From an uncultured Bacteroidales bacterium (GTDB lineage Bacteria; Bacteroidota; Bacteroidia; Bacteroidales; UBA932), in assembly GCA_944322565.1 (NCBI GenBank), contig CALUPG010000009.1:1-64000 (forward strand): DNA of 64,000 bases, in the 5' to 3' direction. This document shows, piece after piece, positions 1 to 7,819 of this stretch; the first letter of the stretch is position 1; the number at the start of each line of letters is the position of its first letter. The notes below the pieces were generated by a model, which worked only from the letters and a program-made list of their open reading frames with translations, was not told the origin of the DNA and ran no database searches. Both the position numbers and the translations under genes were made by a program.

Positions 1-180
1 ACCTATTGTATGATAGCGATTGTGCAGAAAAAGATGGGTATCGAACGGTCAATCTACGAGATGCTCCAACTTGTAAGCATCTCACTTACAGAAACTATCT
101 GCCTAAAAGACCTCTTTGCAAAACCTAACTGCAATATTGTCAATGAACTGGATGGTTCTACCGAACCTTCTTTGTTTTAA
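1..180 (+). CDS. C-terminal end of an IS4-type transposase (partial)
   Basis: The first frame is open from base 1 to a TAA at 178-180 and encodes 59 residues that begin mid-protein. The stretch YCMIAIVQKKMGIERSIYEM followed by LVSISLTETI and a final PSLF resembles the C-terminus of Bacteroidales IS4-family transposases (DUF4372 type), where a YC(M/L)(V/I)AI segment is followed by (E/D)RS.YE and SISL. Recognition is from memory of the family; catalytic DDE residues lie outside the window. The IS right end would fall in the following 60 bases, before the nuclease promoter at 254. It marks the left accessory region as mobile DNA. Confidence 0.55.
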   Translation, partial: TYCMIAIVQKKMGIERSIYEMLQLVSISLTETICLKDLFAKPNCNIVNELDGSTEPSLF

Positions 181-253
181 TTGTTAAACTTTTTAATAAC
201 TAGTACGGAATTTTACCGGACACGAGTGTGATGGTTTATCTAACAAAAAACGC

Positions 254-261
254 TAAATTTG
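254..261 (+). promoter_or_regulatory. Bacteroidales -7 element upstream of the nuclease operon
   Basis: TAAATTTG matches the TAnnTTTG -7 box and lies 28 bases before the ATG at 290. No TTTG is seen at the expected -33 distance, so this is a partial match. It would give the restriction genes a promoter of their own, just outside the IS end. Confidence 0.4.
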
Positions 262-289
262 TCCCAAGCAAGCATAATTCTCACATATA

Positions 290-904
290 ATGAAGAAGAA
301 TATTTCCAACGGCGAGGTGGAAAGTCTTTCTAACGCGCCGTCGTATACATTCCCGAAGTATACGACTCAAATTATTAATCTCGTTAATGGCAATGCTCAG
401 GGAACACGCCCTGATGTAGTTGGTCAAATGTCAGATTTAATCCAAGAATTCGATGGGAGATCCATTGAGGAGTGGATTAAATGGTACTCAGAAAGAATGC
501 CAAATGCAGTCGATGATGCCACCGAAAAGGTTTATAATATGTTCCTTCAAATGAAAGAAGCGGCAGAACTCATTGACAAAGAGATGATTCGTAACTGGGT
601 TAAAGATTTGGTATATACCAAGACATACTGTGGTTTAAAGTTCCAGGAAGCCATCATTTCTTATCTTGCAAAACAGCAAAATGTAAGTTATCGCTTGGCT
701 AATCCTGATGAGGAAGCCCTTGGTATCGATGGTTTCATTGGCAAACAACCTGTAAGTATTAAGCCGAGCACCTATGACTCTAAGGAAATGATATTGCCTG
801 AGCATATTGATGTTCCAATCATTACATATGAGAAGAAGAAAGGATATATCACCATCTTTTATCCCGATAATCTGTTCGGAGAGAAACAATCGACGCTGTT
901 TTAA
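290..904 (+). CDS. MjaI-family type II restriction endonuclease (first of three)
   Basis: This 204-residue protein resembles the MjaI family of small type II restriction enzymes: the N-terminal PSYTFPKYTTQIINL, a central EEW(I)KWY segment and a C-terminal GIDGF...VSIKP core. The core reads as a PD-(D/E)xK fold with E120, D147 and S156-I-K158; the usual Glu/Gln before the Lys is Ser here. The gene starts 28 bases after a -7 box and is followed after 12 bases by a paralogue. With the methyltransferase at 2354-3457 it forms a restriction-modification system. MjaI itself cuts CTAG, so that target is possible but not shown. Family call is good; activity is uncertain because of the Ser. Confidence 0.8.
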   Translation: MKKNISNGEVESLSNAPSYTFPKYTTQIINLVNGNAQGTRPDVVGQMSDLIQEFDGRSIEEWIKWYSERMPNAVDDATEKVYNMFLQMKEAAELIDKEMIRNWVKDLVYTKTYCGLKFQEAIISYLAKQQNVSYRLANPDEEALGIDGFIGKQPVSIKPSTYDSKEMILPEHIDVPIITYEKKKGYITIFYPDNLFGEKQSTLF

Positions 905-916
905 TCTGCATTCAAA

Positions 917-1546
917 ATGGCCCAAAAGGTAACGATAAAGAATAAGAAGATTTCGAAAGCTATAGGCATCCCTGACATCTCAGTTCCTAAGTACTCTAAA
1001 TCGGTTATTAATAATTCCAACGGATACGCGAAGGCGACCAAGCCGGAAAATGTGTCTCAAGTATCAGAAACAATAAAGGTGTTCCGAGATGACGACACTG
1101 TTCCTAATCATTCTCTTGAAGAATGGGAGAAATGGTATAATGAGCATTATCCCGAAGCTATAAAAAAAGCGACAGATGCGGCATGGAAAAAGTTCCAAGA
1201 AGTTAGGGATAAGCTTGCTGAAGTAAAGAGGGAACATATTGAAGCATGGGAAAGAGATCTCATTATCAATAAGACCTATTCAGGGCTTATGGTCCAAGAT
1301 GCCATTATTAAACATATCGCAAAAGAACTCGGCGTAAACTCTCGACTCGGCGACACAAACGACGAAAAGCATGGCATCGATGGATATATTAATGATATTC
1401 CTGTCCAGGTTAAAGCAGATACTTATATCCAAGCCAAGCCCCTTGAGCACTTCGCAGAAGGTATTGTGATGATAACTTACTCAAAAGATAGCAGGACAAA
1501 GGATGTTACGTTTTCATACAATCCCGACGATTTTGTAAAAGAATGA
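917..1546 (+). CDS. MjaI-family type II restriction endonuclease (second of three)
   Basis: This 209-residue paralogue of the preceding gene shares the same plan: an ISVPKYSKSVINNSNG N-terminus, EEWEKWYNEHYP, and a GIDGYINDIPVQVKAD catalytic core. D128, D155 and Q164-V-K166 form a PD-(D/E)xK-like triad in which Gln replaces Glu, a substitution known in other restriction nucleases. It is 12 bases downstream of the first nuclease gene and 13 bases upstream of the third, so the three are probably co-transcribed. It may be the catalytically better partner of the two MjaI-like copies, because it keeps a polar acid-like residue before the Lys. Confidence 0.8.
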   Translation: MAQKVTIKNKKISKAIGIPDISVPKYSKSVINNSNGYAKATKPENVSQVSETIKVFRDDDTVPNHSLEEWEKWYNEHYPEAIKKATDAAWKKFQEVRDKLAEVKREHIEAWERDLIINKTYSGLMVQDAIIKHIAKELGVNSRLGDTNDEKHGIDGYINDIPVQVKADTYIQAKPLEHFAEGIVMITYSKDSRTKDVTFSYNPDDFVKE

Positions 1547-1559
1547 TTTAGCTGTCATT

Positions 1560-2315
1560 ATGGATGAGTTTGTATTAGGAATAGACCGAGATAAATTCAG
1601 TTCCACAAATGGTATGTGGAATAAGCTTATGCTCAATGACCCTTGGTCGGTTGGGTATGTTAGCACTCTCATTGAATTGCAATCATGGAAATCAAAAGAA
1701 GAGTGGGAAGATTTCTACTATCAAAGCGGTGAACAACGTCGTTCTTTGCTCGGGAAGAATCGTGCCATTCTTGACGATTTCTCATTAATCAGAACAAATA
1801 GAGCTGAGGTTAATAAGCTTTCCTGGGATGTTAAGAATCTTAATACTCAGTATGGGAGGACAAGAGAAGATTTGAACAAACGAGCCGAAGCCCTTTATGC
1901 TGCTGTACGCAATAATGGACATGGTTTGACTCTTGAAGAATGCGAGGAGTGTGTTCGCTTTAGAGTAATCTATGAGACCTGGAATGGCATTATTCTTAGG
2001 GAGAATAATACTATCGCAGTTTTAACGGAGCAATTCCCTATGCTTTCTTTTGAAAAGACGTCCGGAGAAATCGACCACACATACGCTGTCGATTTCGAGG
2101 TCTCCCGTTCTGGTTCTCTTATTTGTGGTATTCAGATTAAACCCAAGAGTTATACTTGGGATGCTCCATATATCGCAAAGGCAAGAACGGCAAATAAGGC
2201 GAAGAACGCCGCCTATACTAAGCTAAAAGGAGTTCCCGTGTTCGACATCATTTCGAAAACAAATGGTGAAATACAGACTCCTCAAGTGTTGGAGCAGATA
2301 AGAAACCTTATCTAA
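1560..2315 (+). CDS. Third small PD-(D/E)xK nuclease, distantly MjaI-like
   Basis: The 251-residue product has the same broad layout as its two upstream neighbours: a KEEWEDFYYQSGEQR segment near residue 46, a helical middle part, and a C-terminal core reading VDFEV...GIQIKPKSY. D178 and Q192-I-K194 fit a nuclease triad, and IKPKSY echoes IKPSTY in the first copy. Similarity to MjaI is weaker than for the other two, so the family label is an inference from position and motif. It ends against a shared terminator hairpin facing the convergent methyltransferase gene. It could be a third subunit or an enzyme of different specificity using the same methylase. Confidence 0.6.
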   Translation: MDEFVLGIDRDKFSSTNGMWNKLMLNDPWSVGYVSTLIELQSWKSKEEWEDFYYQSGEQRRSLLGKNRAILDDFSLIRTNRAEVNKLSWDVKNLNTQYGRTREDLNKRAEALYAAVRNNGHGLTLEECEECVRFRVIYETWNGIILRENNTIAVLTEQFPMLSFEKTSGEIDHTYAVDFEVSRSGSLICGIQIKPKSYTWDAPYIAKARTANKAKNAAYTKLKGVPVFDIISKTNGEIQTPQVLEQIRNLI

Positions 2316-2321
2316 AAGCAA

Positions 2322-2350
2322 ACAGGCCTGCTTTTCAAGAGCGGGCCTGT
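2322..2350. terminator. Bidirectional terminator between nuclease operon and methyltransferase
   Basis: ACAGGCCTGC and GCGGGCCTGT form a 10-bp stem with one wobble pair around a 9-base loop. The hairpin sits in the 38-base gap between two converging genes, so it can end both transcripts. Confidence 0.7.
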
Positions 2351-2353
2351 CAA

Positions 2354-3457
2354 TTAGAATAATAAACCTTCCGGTCTGGGGATTCTGTTTATATCTGATG
2401 CGTCTTCATAGGTTACAATAGCAAGAGTATCGTTCTTGCTGCTCGTATCTATTTGAGTGAGATAATGAAATTCTAATTCCTCCTCCTGAGACGTCATTAC
2501 ATCAGAACCAAGAGTGTTATTATAGTGCTTAAACGGTCCCTTTTCTGCCGATCGCGCTTTTACAAAATCAGAGTGTCTGTCGAAACGGGTTTTGATGACA
2601 CTATTAAGGTCAGCTATACTGAATCCCTTTAAGTTGTCTTCAATTGATGATTTCAACTTATCGTCGATTTCAAAGCCCACACTGTTTCGTCCCGAAGCCA
2701 TAGCGGCAAGCATTGTAGTCCCCAATCCGAAAAAAGGGTCTAATACTGTATCGCCAAACTGCGAATACATATTAATCAGCCGATACGGGACCTCAAATGG
2801 ATAAGCAGCACTTCTATCCCTGGTTTCCGAGTTTGCAATCTTTTGTTTTGTCCCTTTGAGGTCCCAAACATCTGAAAACCATACATTCCGTTCTTCCCAG
2901 AAAAAGGCACTATTCTTACGCGCTACTTTCTGATCAACTTTCTTATATTCCCTTTTAGAGCCTTTCCTAAAGATAAGAATGTATTCGTGTTCAAGCGTCA
3001 CATACGCCCCGCACGGAAGCATTCCACTTCCCATAAATTTGTTAGGAGCATTTGTCTGTTTCCGCCATATGATATTGGGAAGATTATTAAACCCCAAATC
3101 AAGACAGGCTTTAACTATGCGAGAATGATTGTTAAATAAACGGAACTCACCTTTAATCGTTCGCGTGGCATCACCGATGTTGATACATAAAAAACCACCT
3201 GGTGCGAGAACTCGGTAGCACTCCTGCCACACCTTGTCTAATTCTTGATGGGCGGCTTCAAATGCTACTTCTACCAATCCTTTATTAAGTGCCTCCGCAA
3301 AAGTGGCATTCTGCGATGCCAGTATCCCATCCCACATTTCAATCATAGGATATGGAGGTGAGGTAATTATCTCGTTAATGGATGCGTCTGCAATGGCAGA
3401 CATATCCTGAGCCGGGTGGAAAAACAATCTATGCGTCGTTCTCATCAGAATTATCAA
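2354..3457 (-). CDS. DNA methyltransferase of the MjaI-like restriction system (beta-class, N4-cytosine type)
   Basis: This 367-residue protein has the TSPPY catalytic motif IV at residues 32-36 and the SAM-binding motif LDPFFGLGTT near residue 239. Motif IV precedes motif I, which is the beta-class order, and SPPY is typical of N4-cytosine enzymes (N6-adenine enzymes more often have DPPY). M.MjaI is an N4-cytosine enzyme, which fits the neighbouring nucleases. It would protect host DNA from the three convergent nucleases. The start shown is the first ATG; a second ATG four codons later (3445) is equally likely, and neither has a clear ribosome binding site. Confidence 0.85.
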   Translation of the reverse strand: MIILMRTTHRLFFHPAQDMSAIADASINEIITSPPYPMIEMWDGILASQNATFAEALNKGLVEVAFEAAHQELDKVWQECYRVLAPGGFLCINIGDATRTIKGEFRLFNNHSRIVKACLDLGFNNLPNIIWRKQTNAPNKFMGSGMLPCGAYVTLEHEYILIFRKGSKREYKKVDQKVARKNSAFFWEERNVWFSDVWDLKGTKQKIANSETRDRSAAYPFEVPYRLINMYSQFGDTVLDPFFGLGTTMLAAMASGRNSVGFEIDDKLKSSIEDNLKGFSIADLNSVIKTRFDRHSDFVKARSAEKGPFKHYNNTLGSDVMTSQEEELEFHYLTQIDTSSKNDTLAIVTYEDASDINRIPRPEGLLF

Positions 3458-3515
3458 TTTGATGCAGAAATAAGAAAAAAGCAGGTAAAATCCAAAAAGA
3501 TATCAACTTTTATCC

Positions 3516-3523
3516 TATATTTG
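3516..3523 (+). promoter_or_regulatory. -7 element upstream of a small protein gene
   Basis: TATATTTG matches TAnnTTTG and lies about 70 bases upstream of the ATG at 3595. No TTTG is found at the -33 position, so support is partial. Confidence 0.35.
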
Positions 3524-3594
3524 TAGTGTAATGCTTGCCGCTCTTACGACAAGTAAAGTTAACAATTGTTTTTAATTGCTCAAAGGAGATTGGT

Positions 3595-3762
3595 ATGAAA
3601 CAAGACACTTATGAAGTTGTATGTTGGCCTGAGATTCAGTTCTTGTTTGGCGAGGAAGGGTTCGAGCAGAATTCTTATCTCATAAATGATGAGAAAGGAA
3701 TAGATGATTTCGGGAGCAGTGCCTATTTTGTAAATTCTGATTGGCTCCGATTACACACATAG
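3595..3762 (+). CDS. Small conserved-looking protein of unknown function (55 aa)
   Basis: The frame is open from further upstream, but the ATG at 3595 is preceded by AAAGGAG with good spacing, an unusually strong ribosome binding site for this window. The protein starts MKQDTYEVVCWPEIQ and is acidic, with no membrane segment or signal peptide. A C-terminal ...SSAYFVNSDWL patch resembles small proteins I associate with Bacteroides mobile DNA, but no function is known to me. It sits between the methyltransferase and another small gene with its own promoter. Confidence 0.6.
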   Translation: MKQDTYEVVCWPEIQFLFGEEGFEQNSYLINDEKGIDDFGSSAYFVNSDWLRLHT

Positions 3763-3783
3763 TTGCACTACAATTATGAGAAG

Positions 3784-3814
3784 TTTGTTTATTGTGGATA
3801 ATGTGCTATCTTTG
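3784..3814 (+). promoter_or_regulatory. Full Bacteroidales promoter for the 3830-4060 gene
   Basis: TTTG at 3784-3787 and TATCTTTG at 3807-3814 are separated by exactly 19 bases, a perfect match to the known Bacteroides -33/-7 consensus. Transcription would start near 3820. The promoter lies inside the longest open frame (which begins at 3776), so the upstream ATG cannot be used from this transcript. Confidence 0.75.
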
Positions 3815-3829
3815 TGTCAAGCAAGACAC

Positions 3830-4060
3830 ATGTTAAAACAAGATCGTACTATTATTCACGTGGAGGTCAAGGACACCCACGAGCATTTTTACTTTGGGTC
3901 AGCGGCAGCAATGTTCGAGGACTCAAGAGTAAAGAATTTGCTCAAGATAAAGTACCAAACATTCCGGACCAAACGTATTTCTGAAGATAAACCCTATGAG
4001 AACGAATATGTAATAGTTCGCAAGGGGGACCTCAATACAATTGATCACAGCGAATTATAG
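3830..4060 (+). CDS. Small unknown protein (76 aa)
   Basis: The start is placed at the ATG at 3830 because a consensus promoter (3784-3814) overlaps the longer frame from 3776; the leader would then be only about ten bases. The product (MLKQDRTIIHVEVKDTHEHF...) is basic at the C-terminus and has no recognised domain. DTHEHFYFGSAAAMFED suggests a small globular protein. The stop codon overlaps the end of the convergent Mrr-like gene by a few bases. It may act with the preceding 55-residue protein, but that is only positional inference. Confidence 0.55.
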   Translation: MLKQDRTIIHVEVKDTHEHFYFGSAAAMFEDSRVKNLLKIKYQTFRTKRISEDKPYENEYVIVRKGDLNTIDHSEL

Positions 4061-4885
4061 AAGCGTTGTCGAGCCTGTTTGTGCATCTTTTAGTATTGCC
4101 CGCACAAATCCTTCTGCATCTATCTTCATTACACGCTGTTGGTCGCTGATTTCATATTCGTATCTTACCTCCAATATCTTGACCGGACCCACATTCGGCA
4201 TATTTACATAGCCATCCTCGAAGTAGAAGGTAAACGGGAAGTCTTCCGTTGGGTGGTCTGGAATTTCCGTTTCCATCTGTTCAAGTGAGCTGAGGGCTTT
4301 TCCATTACAATCTCGAATAATGTGATCCGTCGTTTGCAATGGAATGTGTGTGGCATGACTCCATTTATTGTCATTCTCAAAACGCATCAGGTCAAGATTG
4401 CGTCTATATCTGGAGAAGTCCATCCCGTGGTTTATCGCCCATTCCTCATCTATTTTATATAGCGTGTGTCGCACCTCAAGATGAGTATTATACTCGATCT
4501 CGCCGATAATTGATTCTCCATAGCCAGGAGTCCTTAACTCCTTCAACGAGATCCCCCACTCTTTCGCGTACCGTTTTGCACCCTCTTGAAATCCCTTCTT
4601 TGTTACAATGATGCCATTCACGCCATTCAGGTCATCCAGTACGCCTTTGAAACTCTGAACAACTGATATGGGAACAGGTCGATTATAATTCTTGCACTCA
4701 ATTGCGACCTTATGCTTGTTACCCGCAACTTCATATTCCCAATACACATCTATCTGATGCTTCTGACCAGAGCGGCCTTCCAACTTTACATCATGTAGCA
4801 CTTGAGTCGCCTTTACGACATCGGTATTCACCAACTGCTGATATATTTCTTGGGTAAAACGCTCGTATTCTGTATTCTGATTCAT
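4055..4885 (-). CDS. Mrr-like restriction endonuclease domain protein
   Basis: This 276-residue protein has an N-terminal Mrr_cat-type nuclease domain: QIDVYWEY with D46, then VAIECKNY with E63-C-K65, followed by VQSFKGVLDDL and GIIVTKKGFQEGAKRYA, a pattern typical of PF04471 enzymes. Such enzymes cut foreign or modified DNA. The C-terminal ~130 residues match no domain I know and could be the specificity or sensor part. No methylase is paired with it, which suits a modification-dependent nuclease. It sits beside a type II system in what looks like a small defence cluster on mobile DNA. Confidence 0.8.
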   Translation of the reverse strand: MNQNTEYERFTQEIYQQLVNTDVVKATQVLHDVKLEGRSGQKHQIDVYWEYEVAGNKHKVAIECKNYNRPVPISVVQSFKGVLDDLNGVNGIIVTKKGFQEGAKRYAKEWGISLKELRTPGYGESIIGEIEYNTHLEVRHTLYKIDEEWAINHGMDFSRYRRNLDLMRFENDNKWSHATHIPLQTTDHIIRDCNGKALSSLEQMETEIPDHPTEDFPFTFYFEDGYVNMPNVGPVKILEVRYEYEISDQQRVMKIDAEGFVRAILKDAQTGSTTLL

Positions 4886-5912
4886 AAGGACAACTAAAAA
4901 CTCTATGCTACGAAGTTACTTAAAATCGGCAGATTCCCCAAATCAGACCATAAGCCCCCATCTTGTAGAATAAAAGAAGAATATGATACGTCCATCGACA
5001 AGAAAGGGACGCGGTACTCGCTCGTCTGCCGATTGCTGCGCAACGTCAGACCAGCGACCTTTATTGCCACCCTTCGCTGCAAGACTGTGTCAGAGCATGT
5101 CTGCCACAGACTTGCGGACGCCCTCCCCGCGAATAAAGGAAAAGCGGTCACGGTCAGCAGTCGGTTGCTCCGCTCGCTGACGCTTGCTCCACAACCGCCA
5201 GCTCACCGTGCTGGTTTATCCCCCACCGCCCCCAGGGGCCATAAACGCCCGGGAGACGCACTACCGATGCGACCGTCAGTGCCCCGAATCCGCGTACATT
5301 AACATAATCCCATCGGGATTGTGTAACTCCTCGCTCGACCGGCATCTCTCCGCAAGGACGACCTCAATATGCGAAGGACAGTGGCCCGCAACGACCGTCC
5401 TACAGGCAGCGGGTTAGCACAATCCGGATTATGTTAAGTACGCTCCGTCAGTGAGTTGCGGGCGTCCTACCTCGAAACTCCAGGTCGAGTCGGCGGCAGG
5501 AAAGGAGTTCGCTCAGGGAGGGGACCGCCCCTCACCTCCGTCGCTCACTCCGCACTTTGCGCGTCTTCGTAGGAATGTCAGTGCTTTGCCGGCCCCGCTC
5601 CAGTTGTCGTCTCCTTCGCAGGCTTCGGAGACCACAACTTCCGCTACGTTCTTCAACAGGAGGCTTAGGTGGTGTTCGTGGGCGCAAAGTGCCGCCCCGA
5701 AGACCATCAGTGCTTCTCGACCGTCATCACCCGCATTCAGTGTCCGTGCTGCGCGAGCATCCTGCCGCCTCACGCACCTCCGGTGCTGGGTCGCTCTCTC
5801 TCCGTAAGCCAGGCAGTCGGACAAGCCGCCAGCCTCGCTTACTCCGCTACGCTCCTCGGTACGGCTTCGCCGTGGCCATACCCGGCCGCTATTCCTCCAC
5901 ACCTCTGCTGGG
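4886..5912. other. GC-rich stretch without a convincing gene
   Basis: From about 4980 to 5905 the base composition becomes sharply richer in G and C than the flanking AT-rich accessory DNA. Many overlapping open frames occur on both strands, all rich in Arg, Pro, Ser and Ala, with no recognisable domain, ribosome binding site or promoter. That is the behaviour of non-coding GC-rich DNA. It contains an inverted pair of palindromes (5294-5441). It could be a structured RNA locus, a transfer origin, or a decayed piece of foreign DNA; nothing in the sequence decides between these. Confidence 0.5.
5294..5441. repeat. Two inverted copies of a palindromic ~30-bp motif
   Basis: Copy one (5294-5327) and the reverse complement of copy two (5413-5441) share GTAC, TTAACATAATCC, GGATTGTG and TAAC in the same order. 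Each copy is itself a near-perfect hairpin (ATAATCC pairing with GGATTGT/GGATTAT). About 85 bases lie between them. The arrangement resembles a binding or recombination site rather than a chance repeat. Confidence 0.65.
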
Positions 5913-6032
5913 AATCACTAATTTTCACTCCAAAATTTCCTGCAAAATAAGAATAGTAAAAGGTTAAAAATCAGCAAACTAATTTTGTGCCGCATTGCTC
6001 TGGAACACCTCCAGGACACCTTCAGACAAGGA

Positions 6033-6074
6033 AAAACCGAAGCAGAAACTTGATAAGTTATCTGCTTCGGTTTT
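6033..6074. terminator. Terminator hairpin in the left repeat
   Basis: AAAACCGAAGCAGA pairs perfectly with TCTGCTTCGGTTTT, and the loop itself pairs AACTT with AAGTT, giving a stem of about 19 bp flanked by A- and T-runs. It can work in both directions. In the right-hand copy the same hairpin lies just behind the DUF2795 stop codon. Confidence 0.75.
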
Positions 6075-6116
6075 CAAAATCAATTGATTTTCAATCAGAT
6101 AATCAACAGAATTCTG

Positions 6117-6137
6117 TTAATATTCTTCCTCGTTGAA
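6117..6137. other. Attachment site attL (21-bp core)
   Basis: These 21 bases are identical to 17099-17119. Read on the minus strand they encode Phe-Asn-Glu-Glu-Glu-Tyr-stop, the end of the DUF2795 protein, so each integration restores the gene's 3' end. Sequence diverges immediately to the right. Confidence 0.8.
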
Positions 6138-6398
6138 TTTACAAAATGGAATTTTTACAAATTAGAACACAATCGGTTAGAGAGCAGAATTACCTGCCAG
6201 ACAACCCTGCAGCAAACTTATTTTCTTGCATTTTTCATCAAATTGGTTTAAAATCGTAAGAAGATAACAATATTTTTCAAACTTGACACACTGATAATTG
6301 CGGTAATTTGGCGATATAATATTGGAATAATCCTTCATCACTTACACTTTACTATTCTTCCTCCTGAAAAAAGAAGTGTTCCAAAATCATTATACAAA
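6138..6398. other. Gene-free left end of the element
   Basis: This AT-rich segment between attL and the integrase terminator has no open frame of note. It is the expected place for integrase arm-binding sites, but no repeated motif stands out by eye. Confidence 0.5.
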
Positions 6399-6433
6399 CC
6401 CCATCCCTGCATACTCTCAATGCAGAAATGGGG
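6399..6433 (-). terminator. Terminator of the integrase operon
   Basis: CCCCATCCCTGCAT pairs with ATGCAGAAATGGGG with two mismatches. On the minus strand the stem is followed by TTTGTAT. It lies 38 bases beyond the integrase stop codon. Confidence 0.7.
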
Positions 6434-6471
6434 TACATACCGGTCAATCTGACCTTATCTGTGATTAGTAT

Positions 6472-7797
6472 CTATATTGCCTTGTTGAACGATTCCGGCA
6501 ATCTGAACTTCATCCTTGTACGGACATCCTCGTTGAGTTGTTCGGGGATGAACTCCGCATAGACTTTCTCCGTGGTGGTGACGGACGAATGTCCCATGAG
6601 TTTGCTCAACTTGTAGATGTTCATTCCGTTCTGGATAGCCAGAACTGCGAATGTATGTCTTGCGACATGGATCGTGAGGTTGAACGGAAGATTCATCTTC
6701 TGACCTACGGATTTGAGTGACTGCTGGATGTTCCTGTTCTTGGACAACCTCTTGTTCTTCAGTATCCTCTCGTCCGATAGGTCAAAATCCTCCGGCAACA
6801 TGTCGAACACGAATCTTCCGTTCACCCCTTTCCATTTGTCAAGGATTGCGATACCCTCGTCGTTCATCGGGATTTCAAGGGTAGTCTTGTTCTTGAAGAT
6901 GTTCTTGCGGATTGTCTTCCTGTCGAAGTCGATGTGTCTCCATTCGAGTGTCAGCAGATCTGAAAACCTCAATCCGCAGGTATATAGAGAGAATAGGAAT
7001 ATGTCCATTATCTTCCTCGTGGCATCATACTTCACCCTGTCGTACAGTTCAAGGAATTTGCTTACCTGTTCTTCCGTGAGGTATCTGACTTCCCTGTCGT
7101 CCACATCGGAGGTATATTTCCTCGACTTGGTTTCGAGATAGTTGGTGCAGATCGTGTTTGCCGTCTTTATGTCCATTTCACCGATGTCCCTTGCATAACC
7201 TATTGCCTTGTACAGTGGTGCAAGAGTCTTGTTCACCCCGTCAGGAGTGTTCCCCTTGACCTGTATCCTCCAGTTGATGTACCTGTTGATGATGTCCACA
7301 TTCATTTCGCCAATGGTTATCGATTTCCTGTTCTGGTACTGCTGCAGGTATTTCTGGAAAGCAAGGATGGACAGTCTGCCGTTGTCGTATGTGGTGAATG
7401 CAATCTGCCCTCGGTCATACCTCTGCCTAATATGGTCGAGGGCAAATCCGATGAAGTCGGTTCTTCCTTTCCTGTCCTCCTCCGGGACATAGCACCCGTT
7501 CATCATGTCCCTGACAATCTGAGGGGTCAGATGCTCCCTGCAGTTCATTATCTGGTTGTCGATACTGCTGCGATACTGGTCAAGACGGAGATTCAGCATC
7601 CTACTCTTGCGGTTTCTGCTTGATACCGTCTCCGATTTCTCCAACCAGTCGTTGACCGGAATCTTGACGTCGGTGCTGTGTTCCACATATTTTCCGCAGA
7701 CGAAATACCTTATGTAGATCACTGCATTCCCCTCCCTGTTTGCAGAGTTCTTGATGTAGAAATGTCCTGTGGGGATAGTTGTAATATGCTTTCCCAT
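6472..7797 (-). CDS. Tyrosine integrase of the element
   Basis: The 441-residue protein has the full tyrosine recombinase layout: an N-terminal arm-binding domain (residues 1-105), a SAM-like core-binding domain (about 110-220) and a catalytic domain with R277 (CGLRFSDL), K303, H377-V-A-R380, H403 in MGHSS and nucleophile Y413 in KVYAEF. It integrates and, with a directionality factor, excises the element at the 21-bp core. It is the last gene of a four-gene minus-strand cluster and is adjacent to attL, the usual place for such genes. A terminator follows. Confidence 0.95.
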   Translation of the reverse strand: MGKHITTIPTGHFYIKNSANREGNAVIYIRYFVCGKYVEHSTDVKIPVNDWLEKSETVSSRNRKSRMLNLRLDQYRSSIDNQIMNCREHLTPQIVRDMMNGCYVPEEDRKGRTDFIGFALDHIRQRYDRGQIAFTTYDNGRLSILAFQKYLQQYQNRKSITIGEMNVDIINRYINWRIQVKGNTPDGVNKTLAPLYKAIGYARDIGEMDIKTANTICTNYLETKSRKYTSDVDDREVRYLTEEQVSKFLELYDRVKYDATRKIMDIFLFSLYTCGLRFSDLLTLEWRHIDFDRKTIRKNIFKNKTTLEIPMNDEGIAILDKWKGVNGRFVFDMLPEDFDLSDERILKNKRLSKNRNIQQSLKSVGQKMNLPFNLTIHVARHTFAVLAIQNGMNIYKLSKLMGHSSVTTTEKVYAEFIPEQLNEDVRTRMKFRLPESFNKAI

Positions 7798-7819
7798 ATA
7801 TTATTGGTATTAAAGTGAT

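Larger units (their letters stand above)
5913..6137. repeat. Left copy of a ~225-bp direct repeat (right end of an upstream element)
   Basis: This segment matches 16895-17119 along its whole length; over the last ~197 bases I count about ten mismatches. It includes a strong hairpin, a 16-bp perfect palindrome (6076-6091) and the 21-bp integration core. The best reading is that it is the right end of a first element, which lies to the left and is related to the complete element that follows. Confidence 0.85.

Noticed and set aside
5451..5967. Several 90-136 codon frames in the GC-rich stretch on both strands
   Set aside because: All overlap each other, are compositionally biased and show no domain; none can be preferred.
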